Under the pieces are notes generated by a model. The model was not told where the DNA came from, made no database searches, and saw only the letters and a program-made list of their open reading frames with translations. A program made the translations under genes and the position numbers. A stretch of 57,314 nt of DNA from Cyanophora paradoxa (taxonomy: Eukaryota; Glaucocystophyceae; Cyanophorales; Cyanophoraceae), in NCBI GenBank assembly GCA_004431415.1, contig QPMI01000052.1, positions 1 through 57,314 on the forward strand. Reading direction: 5' to 3'. Shown piece after piece: positions 18,741 through 28,680 of this stretch; position 1 is the first letter of the stretch; each line of letters starts with the position of its first letter.

Positions 18741-21700
18741 AAGGCTGTCGACGCCATGTTCGCGGAACGGTTGGCGTACTTCTGGGACGTGCAGGACGAC
18801 GAGATCGAGGACGGACACGGCGAGAACGACCTCGCACGAGCACTTCGACGACGCCTCACGGCTATTTGGCCGGACACTCTCGGGCTCACCACGACACCGT
18901 TATCTCGTCCCGACCCTGAATTCTACCCGAATCCCGTAGCAGACGGATACTACGAGATCGCGGGAAGGGGGGGCAAGCGCTTCCGCGATCACGCCCTTGT
19001 CCCCAAGGAACGCGATTTTCTCCCGGATTACGGGTCTCTCGAACCCCCACTTCCCCCTGAGCTTTACGGTACGGAGGCGGGCGACGCGATCCTGGAAGAC
19101 ACGACACGCGACGACCTTGTCTCGTACTCCCAGCCACCGATGCCGTTCCTTCAGCAGCGACGGATGCTGGCCAGCTTATACTCGCTTTCCGAGGAGTATC
19201 AGCTTCGGGGGCCGTGGTTGACGGGAGCTATCTCGGAAATCTTCACGCGTCCTGAGCGCCCCGTGGAGAGGACCAACAACCCAGATCCACAGGAGGGCGA
19301 CCTTCCCCTGGATCGCACTCAGGGCGGTCTCCATGCGATTCGACTCATGCATGGTGACGCCGACATCGACAACTTCTTCCGCAAGTTTTATCCGCTGCGA
19401 CCTCTTTACGGTCTCTTCTACGCGGGAACGAAGAATCTCATTCGGGCGTGCGATCGGGCCATCCGCTTCCGTAGCGATCCGGAACTCAACGCGTACGGCG
19501 CGGGCCTTCGTACAGACGGACCCCGCCTACGCAACCGTGGAACGACATGGTTCAAGCAGTTTTCCATTACGACCTCCAACGAGGCCTCTCCGTCCAACCC
19601 CTACAGGTCGTATCTCACGGCTGCAACGAACCCGACCTTGCAGCCTAGCTTTGTTCCGGAGCTGCGTCTCTCGGAAGAGGCGGGTGACCCGACCACTCCG
19701 CTCTTCCCCGACCCCGTCAACACTCCGACTCAGACCCCTCCATTCCGCACCTTCTTTCACGTACCTGCGGACTTCAGCGGCAACGCCAACGGGCCTCTTC
19801 TTGCAGCCCTCGACCCCACGCCGAACCGAGGGGTGCGCAAGCTCACCATGTACGATCCAAACCACACGGACACGTGGACACTACTCACGAATGGCATTCG
19901 CCCGTCTCGCGAAGACGCGCGGACCATCGATTACGTACGGCTGGGGATCAGTGCAAGCAACATGCTTCTTCCGGGCGGCATCATTCACGAGACTCACGAA
20001 CGCCTCGCGGGTACGGATTGGCAACACGTCGTCATTGCCTTCCCGCTCGACGTCCACCTCTACATCGCGGGCATTGCCTTTTTCGTCGCACAGTGGGGAA
20101 TTCTTTCCAGCTCCTTCCCCACGCACGTCGTCGATCTCCACCCGGCGTTGCACCGCATGCTGTCAGATTACGTGCACCGGATGCGGGAAACATTGGGTTT
20201 TACTGTCAATGAAACCGGCATCGCCAGCTTGACAGATTACTGGACGAGCGAGTCCAGCACGTGGTCGCCGGCATACCGTATTCCGGCGGGCTCTCTACAA
20301 TCGGCGTTGTCGGCACTTCTCCTCAAGTACATCATCGCTCACAACGCGCGCCTCGTAGTCCCTCGTGACGTGCATCGGAGGGTGAACCGCAACGGCCCCA
20401 ACTACAACACCCTGCGGCAGCAGCTGAACGAGTTCAAATCGGCACGCCTGCAGCGCTGGTGGCCGAACGCGTTCACTCTCACGGACGAGCTGCGGGAGCT
20501 ATTCAAATCCGAGACGGTCACTGCGGAGCAGGCTGAGAACCTCACGCCAACAGCAGGCTTCGTTGAAGTGGACCGCAACATTATCACGGCCCAAATCCGC
20601 GACTTCATCGACGTGATGCGCCCTCATGTCGAGAACGCCATGGCGGACGAACTTGACCCGGACACGGACGCCTGGGATCCATTCCTCATTCGCCTCGGCG
20701 CAGTCCTCTACGAGCCGGACCTGCGACTGGAGCTGTCGAACTGGATCACACGGGTCTTTAATTGGCCGAGCTCTCCCTCGACGGAGAACTACGACTACAG
20801 CAACTCGCTGTACTACACTTACGAGGCGATTCCCCCGCTCCGCTACTCAGACTCCCGACCCGATGATGAGGACTATCGGCGACACTTCCCGCACGTGTAC
20901 TACGAGTGCTCGCCCGGTCCTGGTCGCTGGACTTCTCCATTCGATGGTCTAGCCGACGACCACAAGGTCTTCAATCCGCTCAAGTTCGCCCTCCGCCACA
21001 ACCCCGCTACTCCTCGAGTGTATGCCATCTACGAGGCGCCGTACGCGGACCGGCTCCCATCCGAGCAGCGGACGGCCGATCTCCCGGCGACGCCGACGCG
21101 GTGGTCCATGTCCCCGAGCCTCGGGCCCGCGGACGTTGACGGCGCCCCTGCTTCGCCGCCTCTTCATCCGCGTGGCTATCGCATCCTGCGAACCCGTCGC
21201 CGCACTCTGAAGCCTGTGCGCTCGCGGGTGGAAGGCTGGAACGCTACGCGGCGCCTCTACTACGCCCACTCGATCGCCGACGCTCTGCGACAGCACACGA
21301 GCTCCACGCCCCCGGACTCGACTTCGGCGGGGTTGACGGCGACGGGTGCGGCAGCGGTCCCCACTGCAACGGTGACGGTCAAGATGGCAACCGTGACGGC
21401 AGCCGTCGCGCCTGACGACGAGATGTCCAACGCCGACGCAATCTGGGGTTCGGATGACGAGATGCCGACGGCGCCCACGTCTGCGGCAGAGGACCCGCCT
21501 CCGCCTGACGACACTGGCGTGCCTTCCGACCGCCCCACCTCGCCTTTCCCGTGGTACTGCGGTCCTCTCCCGATCCCGCGCAACGGACTTCTCTTCGTGG
21601 AGACCGCCGACTTCGCGTACTCTCCCTACTCGGCCCAGGGCACGCCGTACTGCTGGATCGAGTTCGCCCTGACGTCACCGGCTCACCAGACGATCATCGT

Positions 21701-22469
21701 GCCACGAGCGTCGCTGTTTGACGACGTGTCCTTCGCTCAGTCCTTCCACATGTACGACTGGAGCCGCCTTTCGCCCTCGCACTGCGTCAACGCTCAGTAC
21801 CTGGCCCGTCTCGCTGACGAACTACGCGACACTCCGGTCGTTCTCAACACCAGCGCGGGCTTGGCTTTGGAGCTGGCACGCTCGCAAGTCATCCTCACAC
21901 GCCTGGCGTTTGTCATGAACACGCTCGGTCGCCCGGCGTACGACGCGCTCCTGTACTCGTCGCTCGACTGTGTTCACGCTCAGCGTTCGCGTTACTACGT
22001 CGACATCATCCTACGCGGCGACCGTGGGCTGACCCAGGCCTGGCCGATCCTCATTCAGTACCTGCGGAAAACGGCCCCGTTCTTCCGTTCGAGCCTGGCG
22101 TACGAGACTCTGGGACCGTACATGGACCCTCGAGAGATCACGGTGGCCCAGCTGACGTTGGACCCTGGACTCGAGACGGACGAGGGTGCGGGTGGTGTCA
22201 CTTTTGGGACCTTCACGACGGCGCACATCACCTCCTGCAGCAAGCGGAATGGTGCGAGGGTATTCGCGGCGATCTCTACACCCAGGGCCTGGGCTACACG
22301 GACACCGGCACCGACTCTGCACGCCCGTCGCCCGCGACAAGCCCGTTCTTCTGGGTGGCGGCTGGACGCCTCCCGCGGACGCACCCACCGAGGCTTGCCC
22401 TCGCTGGCGCGCGCGTCAAGCGTCCCTTCACGCCGGAGTGGCTCCTCAAGCCCGCTCCCTCTTTGGTGA
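18723..22469 (+). CDS. Very large Gag-like ORF of the retroelement
   Basis: The open frame gives up to 1,248 residues. The first ATG (18,723) lies inside the palindrome; the next, at 18,756, begins MFAERLAYFWDVQDDEIEDG and is a more natural start. No CCHC zinc knuckle or other recognised Gag domain is visible. The sequence is Pro/Arg/Asp-rich, with an Ala/Thr-rich low-complexity segment at about 21,290-21,520 and a better-conserved-looking part near YYVDIILRGDRGLTQAWPIL (from about 21,994). The last about 80 codons (from about 22,210) turn Arg/Ser-rich and look like out-of-frame reading, so the real protein probably shifts into the protease frame before the formal stop. It is two to four times longer than usual Ty3/gypsy Gag proteins. 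Gag role inferred from position. Confidence 0.55.
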   Translation: MNIHMCKAVDAMFAERLAYFWDVQDDEIEDGHGENDLARALRRRLTAIWPDTLGLTTTPLSRPDPEFYPNPVADGYYEIAGRGGKRFRDHALVPKERDFLPDYGSLEPPLPPELYGTEAGDAILEDTTRDDLVSYSQPPMPFLQQRRMLASLYSLSEEYQLRGPWLTGAISEIFTRPERPVERTNNPDPQEGDLPLDRTQGGLHAIRLMHGDADIDNFFRKFYPLRPLYGLFYAGTKNLIRACDRAIRFRSDPELNAYGAGLRTDGPRLRNRGTTWFKQFSITTSNEASPSNPYRSYLTAATNPTLQPSFVPELRLSEEAGDPTTPLFPDPVNTPTQTPPFRTFFHVPADFSGNANGPLLAALDPTPNRGVRKLTMYDPNHTDTWTLLTNGIRPSREDARTIDYVRLGISASNMLLPGGIIHETHERLAGTDWQHVVIAFPLDVHLYIAGIAFFVAQWGILSSSFPTHVVDLHPALHRMLSDYVHRMRETLGFTVNETGIASLTDYWTSESSTWSPAYRIPAGSLQSALSALLLKYIIAHNARLVVPRDVHRRVNRNGPNYNTLRQQLNEFKSARLQRWWPNAFTLTDELRELFKSETVTAEQAENLTPTAGFVEVDRNIITAQIRDFIDVMRPHVENAMADELDPDTDAWDPFLIRLGAVLYEPDLRLELSNWITRVFNWPSSPSTENYDYSNSLYYTYEAIPPLRYSDSRPDDEDYRRHFPHVYYECSPGPGRWTSPFDGLADDHKVFNPLKFALRHNPATPRVYAIYEAPYADRLPSEQRTADLPATPTRWSMSPSLGPADVDGAPASPPLHPRGYRILRTRRRTLKPVRSRVEGWNATRRLYYAHSIADALRQHTSSTPPDSTSAGLTATGAAAVPTATVTVKMATVTAAVAPDDEMSNADAIWGSDDEMPTAPTSAAEDPPPPDDTGVPSDRPTSPFPWYCGPLPIPRNGLLFVETADFAYSPYSAQGTPYCWIEFALTSPAHQTIIVPRASLFDDVSFAQSFHMYDWSRLSPSHCVNAQYLARLADELRDTPVVLNTSAGLALELARSQVILTRLAFVMNTLGRPAYDALLYSSLDCVHAQRSRYYVDIILRGDRGLTQAWPILIQYLRKTAPFFRSSLAYETLGPYMDPREITVAQLTLDPGLETDEGAGGVTFGTFTTAHITSCSKRNGARVFAAISTPRAWATRTPAPTLHARRPRQARSSGWRLDASRGRTHRGLPSLARASSVPSRRSGSSSPLPLW

Positions 22470-23434
22470 AGGCGATGTGCCGCAAGAAGGTGAACACGGC
22501 GAATCTCCAAGCTCCTGACTTACACCCGATGGCAACAGTCTTCAAGGCCACGTCCACGGTCGATCCCCCTCACTTCGCTGCCCTGCAACTCGCGACGCAC
22601 TCTCTCCTGGCGCGACCAGGCGAGCAGTTCGACCCGCACGAGGCGGACTTGTTTCCTTCTTCACCCTCTGGCCTTGCGGTCCGACTGGTCGATCCGAAGA
22701 AGGCTCTTGACAAGCGCCTCGCCGACGCAAGAATCTGCGTTCGTCTTCAAGTTGGCGCGCTCATTCCCGGCCAACGCGTGAAGACGATGCGTACGGTTCT
22801 CGCACTGGTCGATACGGGTGCGGCAGCGGACGTCATGGACGGCAGCATCGCGGACACGATTGAGGGGCTCCAGTACTCGAATCAGGCTCCAGTACTTCTG
22901 ACGGGCTTCGGCGACAACATGAACGCGTACGCACGCGTCGCCTTCGTCACGTTCAAGATCGGCAACGTCTACATAGCCCGCAAGATCCTTGTAGTCGCCA
23001 AGGGCCTCATGGGCGACACGCCGATGCTTCTCGGTCTCTCAACGCTGACGGCTCTTCGGGCGAGCATCAGTCTGGACACGGCCAACTCGGGCATGACGAT
23101 TCTGCCGCCAGGCGATCACACTGCGACGCCGTACTTCGTTCCTTTTACGCAACGGGCCAGCCCGACGGGGGCACGCTGGTCCGTCTTGCGCAAACGGTTA
23201 CGTTGCCCCCTGGCGAGGCCCTGGTACGATGCCACGTCCCCACGTATGATAAGACGGCGAGTGCGCACGCGCCTCACATGGAGGTCTCACCGCCGCCGGT
23301 CTTCATCTCGGAAACCGGAGATGATAACACTGACGAAGTCGACTTTCTTACACCTTATCAACTCCATCTCAACCCTCACCGACGAACTTGCCTCGTGGCG
23401 GTCCGGAACCCTCACCGCACAGACGTCCGCTTGA
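22355..23434 (+). CDS. Retroelement aspartic protease ORF
   Basis: This ORF cuts the polyprotein. The active-site loop VLALVDTGAAADVM has its DTGA codons at 22,811-22,822. The second conserved strand is MLLGLSTLTALRASISL, the usual ILGxD/N-type partner with Leu-Gly preserved. The ATG at 22,355 is probably not the true start; coding continues upstream in this frame to about 22,220, implying fusion to the Gag-like ORF by a -1 frame step. After about 23,160 the frame becomes Arg-rich and the coding signal passes to the next ORF, so the last about 90 codons are likely overlap noise. Confidence 0.7.
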   Translation: MAAGRLPRTHPPRLALAGARVKRPFTPEWLLKPAPSLVKAMCRKKVNTANLQAPDLHPMATVFKATSTVDPPHFAALQLATHSLLARPGEQFDPHEADLFPSSPSGLAVRLVDPKKALDKRLADARICVRLQVGALIPGQRVKTMRTVLALVDTGAAADVMDGSIADTIEGLQYSNQAPVLLTGFGDNMNAYARVAFVTFKIGNVYIARKILVVAKGLMGDTPMLLGLSTLTALRASISLDTANSGMTILPPGDHTATPYFVPFTQRASPTGARWSVLRKRLRCPLARPWYDATSPRMIRRRVRTRLTWRSHRRRSSSRKPEMITLTKSTFLHLINSISTLTDELASWRSGTLTAQTSA

Positions 23435-26334
23435 AAGCGGGCACCATTGTCGGCGAGGCGGCGTACGGTGACTGGCCGGAGAGCGAGTACGACCCGCATC
23501 CCGACGTCTCGCAGTACCCGCAGGGACGGTACAAGAACTGGAGTCTGGAAGCCCAGCAGACGTTTCCCATCAGGCGTGTCGTCCAGCAGATCTTCGAGAC
23601 GGCTCGCCCCGTCACCTTGCTGCGAAGCTGCCAGCCGCGGCGGTTCGCCTCCGTGGCACGCGCCACGTACCCGGAAGCCTTCAGCCATGGCGACAACCCT
23701 CAGCCCCAACCACATCTCGATCACTCACGCCCCGCCACCGAACGGGATCGGGAAGACGCAGCGTCGTTCGTCGAGTCGCTTCTCGCCTATGACGCGTTCA
23801 TACGCGACCGCAACTTCATGACCGACGACTACACAGACGAGGAGGTCGAAAGACTGATCGATTTCTTCCTCCCGTACTTCACCGACCCCCAACGGTTCCG
23901 TGGGAGCTTCCGTGAGACTCTCCTACGAATCCGCATCGGACAAGCGTCGATGGCCGATGCAAACGCCATGGATCCCCCCTCCACGTTGATGGCGGGTCCT
24001 GCGGCAATGACAGAAGCCGAAATCGACGCTATGGTCGACGGGTTCTGCAAACCCTCTGAGGCTGACCCCGACATTACATCGGACCAACGCTTGACGTTCC
24101 GGAACCTTGTGCGCGAACAAGCCCGATGCTTCGCAAAAGTCCTTGATCCTCGTGACCTCCTCAAGTACACGAACTCGATTCGTCTACTGCCAGGTGTCAA
24201 CCCCAAGCGGCTGCCCCTCTACACAGTCCCTCGGCGGCTCTCTCCCCCGGCGGAGAAGGCGGCCAAGGCGACTATCGAACAGCTGCTCAAGGACGGCCTC
24301 ATCGAGCCCTCACAGGCTGGATATGGCAGTCCCGTGGTGCTGGCGCCCAAGAAGGACGGCACGATGCGCTTCTGTGTCGACTACCGACGGCTCAACAACT
24401 TGATCGAAGGCGACGTCTTCCCTCTTCCCCGCATTGATGATCAACTTGAACGTTTGCAAGGCTCCTCCATCTTCAGCGTTGGCGACTGCCTGAGCGGATT
24501 CTGGCAACTCGGCCTCGAAGAAGCCTCTCGGGACTACACCACCTTTCTCCTGCCATGGGGAGCCTGGAAATGGGTGTGCACCCCCTTCGGTCTCAAGTCT
24601 GCTCCGTCAGCATTCTGCCGGGCGGTCAGTTCAGTGCTCGGGGACCTTCTCTCCACGTGTGTTGTGGCCTACGTCGACGACTTGACTCTGCATTCGCCGA
24701 CCGTGGCTCAGCACCTCATCGATCTCGAGGCCTTCTTCGCGGCGCTCGCTCGGGGCAACCTCAAATTGAAACCGAGCAAGTGTCACTTCATGGTCCGCGA
24801 GATCGACCTTCTCGGTCACCGTGTCAGCGCTCAAGGCGTCCGCATGGACACGAAGAAGGTGGAGGTGATCTCCAAGATTACTGAACGAGAACTGCAGACC
24901 GTCGAGCACATGCGCAGCTTCCTCGGCATGACGGGCTTCTACAGGCGCTTCATCCGCAACTACACGCGACGCGAGCTTCCGCTCCGTGACCTGATTCACG
25001 CAGCGAAGCTAGCGGACACGACGCAGCTTCAGTGGACGCCAGAAGCCAGCGAAGCACTCGCAGACCTCAAAAAGGTCATGTGCGACGACATCGTGCTCAT
25101 GCTCCCCGACTTTTCCAAGCCGTTTATCATCTACACGGATTGGAGCTTGCGAGCAATGGGCGCGGCGCTCATGCAGACCGACTCTGACGGTCGAGAACGA
25201 CCAATCGCCTTCATCAGCCGAACCCTGACGGCCACGGAGGCGAGGTACAGCTCCCCGACGGAAGGCGAATGCATCGCGGTCATGTGGGCCGTCAAGACGT
25301 GGCGACACTACTTCGACTGCGGGCACCCGTTTACCATCCGCACGGACCACTCGCCTCTGCAGTGGTTGAAGTCGCAGGAACTCCTGGCGAACAAGGCGCT
25401 TTCACGCGCGGCACTCGTCATGCAAGGCTTCAACTACACGATCGAGTACAGGCCGGGCTCGACCAACGTTGTCGCCGACTTCGAGTCGCGCATGGCTCGT
25501 ACGCATCCGATCTACGAGCCTGGAGCGGCGGACGGATCGGACCTCACTACCGACCTGCCCAACGGGGCTCACGGACACTCGGTACCCCGCAGCGGCGATC
25601 CCGACGACCCGACGGAGATCTACGGCACGCTCGTCCCCGTGACGACCGAGCCTACGACATCTATCGCGGCCGCTGGCCTCGACGGACGTGCATGGGCACC
25701 ACCAGCACCTGGAACAAAGCGACGCCGACCAGTGACATTGGCCGAGCCTCGTAGCTCGCCCAACTCGCCACCACAGCGCGCCCGCCACGATCCAGAGGAG
25801 CAGGTGACAGAAGACGCCGAGGACGTGACTTCGGAAGTGGATCCCGCAGAGTACTCCGACGCTGACGACGACGAACTCTCGTCTGAGGAACAGCGGAGCT
25901 CGCCCTCGCGCGCCGAGGCCGATCTCCTTGGACGGACGGGACCTCACTCTGAGGAACAGCGGAGCTCGCCCGCGCACGGCAACACCACGCGCGACGGGAC
26001 TCGCGACTCAGGAGATCGAGGGAGGGGAGGGGTACACTGCGCGGGCGACCTCGTGGACGACCGCGTGGACGACCTCGCCTGCACCACCCCAGAAACCGCC
26101 CTTCAGCAACCGAGCCTCGCAAGCCGGTGCTGCCTGACGCGGATCCGATCGGGAACCTTCTCCCACCTCCCCAACTCCCCGGCGGCATTCAGCATGAGAT
26201 CGAGAACTACTGGCGGCAGGAGGCACAACGCCATCTTGACGGACGCCAACACGAACTCGCCTTGCCGGAGCCCGACGGCGAGGCTGACCCGCAGCTCTCG
26301 CCGAACAGCTCGGTTGGGGAACCGATGGACGTGA
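23203..26334 (+). CDS. Reverse transcriptase / RNase H ORF
   Basis: The domain order is an N-terminal linker, reverse transcriptase (about 24,180-24,870), then RNase H (about 25,080-25,500). Reverse transcriptase motifs include GSPVVLAPKKDGTMRFCVDY, LPRIDDQLERL, TPFGLKSAPSAF and the catalytic YVDD (24,670-24,681), then LLGHRVSAQGV. RNase H shows YTDWSLRAMGAAL, EGECIAVMWA and RTDHSPLQWL, supplying the usual acidic residues, and ends at NVVADFESRM. The last about 270 codons are Pro/Arg/Glu-rich linker with a SEEQRSSP repeat and overlap the integrase frame. No stops occur in the core, so the element is young or active-looking. The ATG at 23,203 is inside coding sequence that continues upstream in frame to about 23,160. 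Confidence 0.9.
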   Translation: MPPGEALVRCHVPTYDKTASAHAPHMEVSPPPVFISETGDDNTDEVDFLTPYQLHLNPHRRTCLVAVRNPHRTDVRLKAGTIVGEAAYGDWPESEYDPHPDVSQYPQGRYKNWSLEAQQTFPIRRVVQQIFETARPVTLLRSCQPRRFASVARATYPEAFSHGDNPQPQPHLDHSRPATERDREDAASFVESLLAYDAFIRDRNFMTDDYTDEEVERLIDFFLPYFTDPQRFRGSFRETLLRIRIGQASMADANAMDPPSTLMAGPAAMTEAEIDAMVDGFCKPSEADPDITSDQRLTFRNLVREQARCFAKVLDPRDLLKYTNSIRLLPGVNPKRLPLYTVPRRLSPPAEKAAKATIEQLLKDGLIEPSQAGYGSPVVLAPKKDGTMRFCVDYRRLNNLIEGDVFPLPRIDDQLERLQGSSIFSVGDCLSGFWQLGLEEASRDYTTFLLPWGAWKWVCTPFGLKSAPSAFCRAVSSVLGDLLSTCVVAYVDDLTLHSPTVAQHLIDLEAFFAALARGNLKLKPSKCHFMVREIDLLGHRVSAQGVRMDTKKVEVISKITERELQTVEHMRSFLGMTGFYRRFIRNYTRRELPLRDLIHAAKLADTTQLQWTPEASEALADLKKVMCDDIVLMLPDFSKPFIIYTDWSLRAMGAALMQTDSDGRERPIAFISRTLTATEARYSSPTEGECIAVMWAVKTWRHYFDCGHPFTIRTDHSPLQWLKSQELLANKALSRAALVMQGFNYTIEYRPGSTNVVADFESRMARTHPIYEPGAADGSDLTTDLPNGAHGHSVPRSGDPDDPTEIYGTLVPVTTEPTTSIAAAGLDGRAWAPPAPGTKRRRPVTLAEPRSSPNSPPQRARHDPEEQVTEDAEDVTSEVDPAEYSDADDDELSSEEQRSSPSRAEADLLGRTGPHSEEQRSSPAHGNTTRDGTRDSGDRGRGGVHCAGDLVDDRVDDLACTTPETALQQPSLASRCCLTRIRSGTFSHLPNSPAAFSMRSRTTGGRRHNAILTDANTNSPCRSPTARLTRSSRRTARLGNRWT

Positions 26335-28580
26335 CGGATGGAGAACCTGCTCAGGCGACCCCTCCCACGCCCTCAGCAACACCTGCCTATGCGGGGCAGC
26401 AGGGCAACAAGCAGCCTCGACGCAGGGCGGAAGATCGCCATCGAGCCTCGAAGCAGGCCCAACACCGTTTGCTCAAGCAACAAGCGCAACAACGACACGA
26501 GGAGAATGTGCGCAACAACGCAGATCCTGACGGAGCCGAGGCGCGTCCTCGCCTCTCGAAGGAACAGCGTAAGCAGCGCCGTGACACTCGTCGTCAAGAA
26601 CTCGAGGCACAAGCACCACGCCCCCCGAACCTTATCCTCACGCGAGGTGCAGGGTCTCGCAAGGGTCGGTACGCCATCGCGCCTCCCAACGTGATGGACG
26701 TACTCGACGAAGTTCTCCTCCCGATACCGACTCCACCCGAGACGTTGGGCAACGAACGCGAACTTCCACCTGCGGAGCCGCTTACGACAGACGGCGTCGC
26801 TCCGTTGGATGACCGTACCGGCGGGCGCAACGCTCCGAAGCCGGTCTACTTACCGCCAGAGACCACTGTTGCCGACTGCTGGATGCAGGGGCCTCAGCCG
26901 CTGGTTGAAGTCCCTGTACCACCTGCTCTCCAGCCTCTGACGGTCGACGGAGCCTCTATGGTGGAAGATCAGAAGACAGATCCACTCTGTCAGATGATCA
27001 TCGCGTTCAAGCTGCGGAAGGAGAACCTTGCTCGTTGCTACGGCCACACTCACGGCGCTGACGCCCTGAGCCGTGATCCCGACGTCTACAAGACCTGCTT
27101 CGGCTGCGGGCAGGCGCGGGAACGCTTTGCGAAGGAGGCGGGACGCTACTGTCTCTCTCGCTCCGGTGTGGTCCTCCGCGCGCCCCTCTTCCCAACGATG
27201 GGCTCGCCGGTGGTAGTGCCCCAACGCTGGAGAGCTGCGGTGATGGAAGCGTATCACGATGACTGGGCCCACCGAGGCGCGTCCATCGTCGCCCGGCGCA
27301 TCGCGACTCGCTTCTGGTGGCCTGGCATGACGAACATGGTGCACCGCTACGTTCGCACCTGCCATCACTGCCAGTTGGCGAAGGCCAAACACCGGCCTCG
27401 AGTGCAGCACATGATCATCGAATCGCGGCACCCTGGCGACCTGCGCCAAGCTGATCTCTGTCCGATGCCTCACGCCAAAGATGCCCCTCACCGCTTCACG
27501 CAAGTGCTGATTGACATCGACGCGTACACCAAGTATCCGGAGATCATCATGCTCACGGAAGCTGACGGCACGGCCATGGAGTGGGCTGCGCAGAGCATTC
27601 AGTCCTCAAACGGCACGCCCAAACGTTACCTCACTGACAACGGCACGGTGTTCAAGCCGAACACGCCCTGGGGCAAGTTCTGGACCAAGCAGGGCGTGCG
27701 GCTCATCTACACTGGTGTCTCTCACCAGTCGACCAACGGCGGTGCCGAACGACTTGTCGGGGTGTACAAGCGGCTTATCTTCGCGCTCTGTGCCGAAGAC
27801 AAGCGTGACAACGTCTACTGGCCTTACTACCACTACCGTGTGCTCTTCGCGCTGCGCACTACGATCCACGCGGCAACCGGCTTCTCCCCGGCTACGCTTC
27901 ACCATGGACGCGAGCTGGTGCTGCCCGGGGACCTCCGTTTGGATCTTGTTCAGCGTGAACCCTTCGGCGAGCCTTACACGTATGCGGAGTATGCGCTGGC
28001 TGTCGCGCGGGCGGCTTCAAGTGTCGCTGAGGCGGTCAAGGCTCATCGGAAGATGTACAATCACAAGCTCCTTCGCTACGGCACCGGCAACGAACCTCGT
28101 CAGATTTTCGTGCCGGGTGACAAGGTACTCTGCTGGAGCGAGAGCGCGAAGGCGACCAACGTCATGAAGCACGGTACACGTAACGGCTGGACCGGCCCGT
28201 ACGTGGTCGTGGAGGTCTTCTCTCGCGGCTACCTCTACACCGTACGCGGCGACCCGTCGTCTCGAATGCATCGTTCGACGGACGTTGTGGTGCACGTCGA
28301 CAACATCATTCCGTACTATGACCGCCCCGATAACTTTGCCGAGGATCCGAAGCCTGGCCGGCCCCAACGGCGCGCCCCTGAACCTGTTCCCCCGCCTCCG
28401 GTGCATCTGGACGCGGATGGTGATCAGCCAATGGAGGATCCGCCGATCCTGCACGACGACGAGCCTCACTCGGAGGGCCGCTTGGCCGAGGAGGGCAGTG
28501 ACGACGACTCCGTGGAGTCCGAGCAGGAAGAGAGTGTGCAGCTCCATGTTGTGGGCTGGCCGAAGCACGACTTCGCCTAG
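26127..28580 (+). CDS. Retroelement integrase ORF with GPY/F module
   Basis: This enzyme inserts the cDNA into the genome. The first about 270 residues are basic and Gln/Arg-rich, probably linker. The zinc-binding domain is HDDWAH followed by CHHC. The catalytic triad is in RQADLCPM (Asp), YLTDNGTVF (Asp) and NGGAERLVG (Glu), with about 60 and 36 residues between them, near the expected spacing. The C-terminus has the GPY/F module (NGWTGPYVVVEV, from about 28,185) and then an acidic tail. An unusual HGADALSRDP plus CFGCG sits near 27,050-27,105; that tether normally directly follows RNase H. The frame is -1 relative to the RT ORF, overlapping it at 26,127-26,334. Confidence 0.88.
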   Translation: MLPDADPIGNLLPPPQLPGGIQHEIENYWRQEAQRHLDGRQHELALPEPDGEADPQLSPNSSVGEPMDVTDGEPAQATPPTPSATPAYAGQQGNKQPRRRAEDRHRASKQAQHRLLKQQAQQRHEENVRNNADPDGAEARPRLSKEQRKQRRDTRRQELEAQAPRPPNLILTRGAGSRKGRYAIAPPNVMDVLDEVLLPIPTPPETLGNERELPPAEPLTTDGVAPLDDRTGGRNAPKPVYLPPETTVADCWMQGPQPLVEVPVPPALQPLTVDGASMVEDQKTDPLCQMIIAFKLRKENLARCYGHTHGADALSRDPDVYKTCFGCGQARERFAKEAGRYCLSRSGVVLRAPLFPTMGSPVVVPQRWRAAVMEAYHDDWAHRGASIVARRIATRFWWPGMTNMVHRYVRTCHHCQLAKAKHRPRVQHMIIESRHPGDLRQADLCPMPHAKDAPHRFTQVLIDIDAYTKYPEIIMLTEADGTAMEWAAQSIQSSNGTPKRYLTDNGTVFKPNTPWGKFWTKQGVRLIYTGVSHQSTNGGAERLVGVYKRLIFALCAEDKRDNVYWPYYHYRVLFALRTTIHAATGFSPATLHHGRELVLPGDLRLDLVQREPFGEPYTYAEYALAVARAASSVAEAVKAHRKMYNHKLLRYGTGNEPRQIFVPGDKVLCWSESAKATNVMKHGTRNGWTGPYVVVEVFSRGYLYTVRGDPSSRMHRSTDVVVHVDNIIPYYDRPDNFAEDPKPGRPQRRAPEPVPPPPVHLDADGDQPMEDPPILHDDEPHSEGRLAEEGSDDDSVESEQEESVQLHVVGWPKHDFA

Positions 28581-28680
28581 CTATAACTCTGGGGTTGGTG
28601 GCGTTCGCTTCTATGACGGATGCGGAACTCGGGTTCCTGAGCTTCACTTGAGTCACCTTGGTGGTTGATGTGATGACCGT

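Noticed and set aside
22190-22230. Canonical -1 slippery site at the Gag/protease junction
   Set aside because: The ACTTTTGGG stretch does not fit X-XXY-YYZ in the correct frame.
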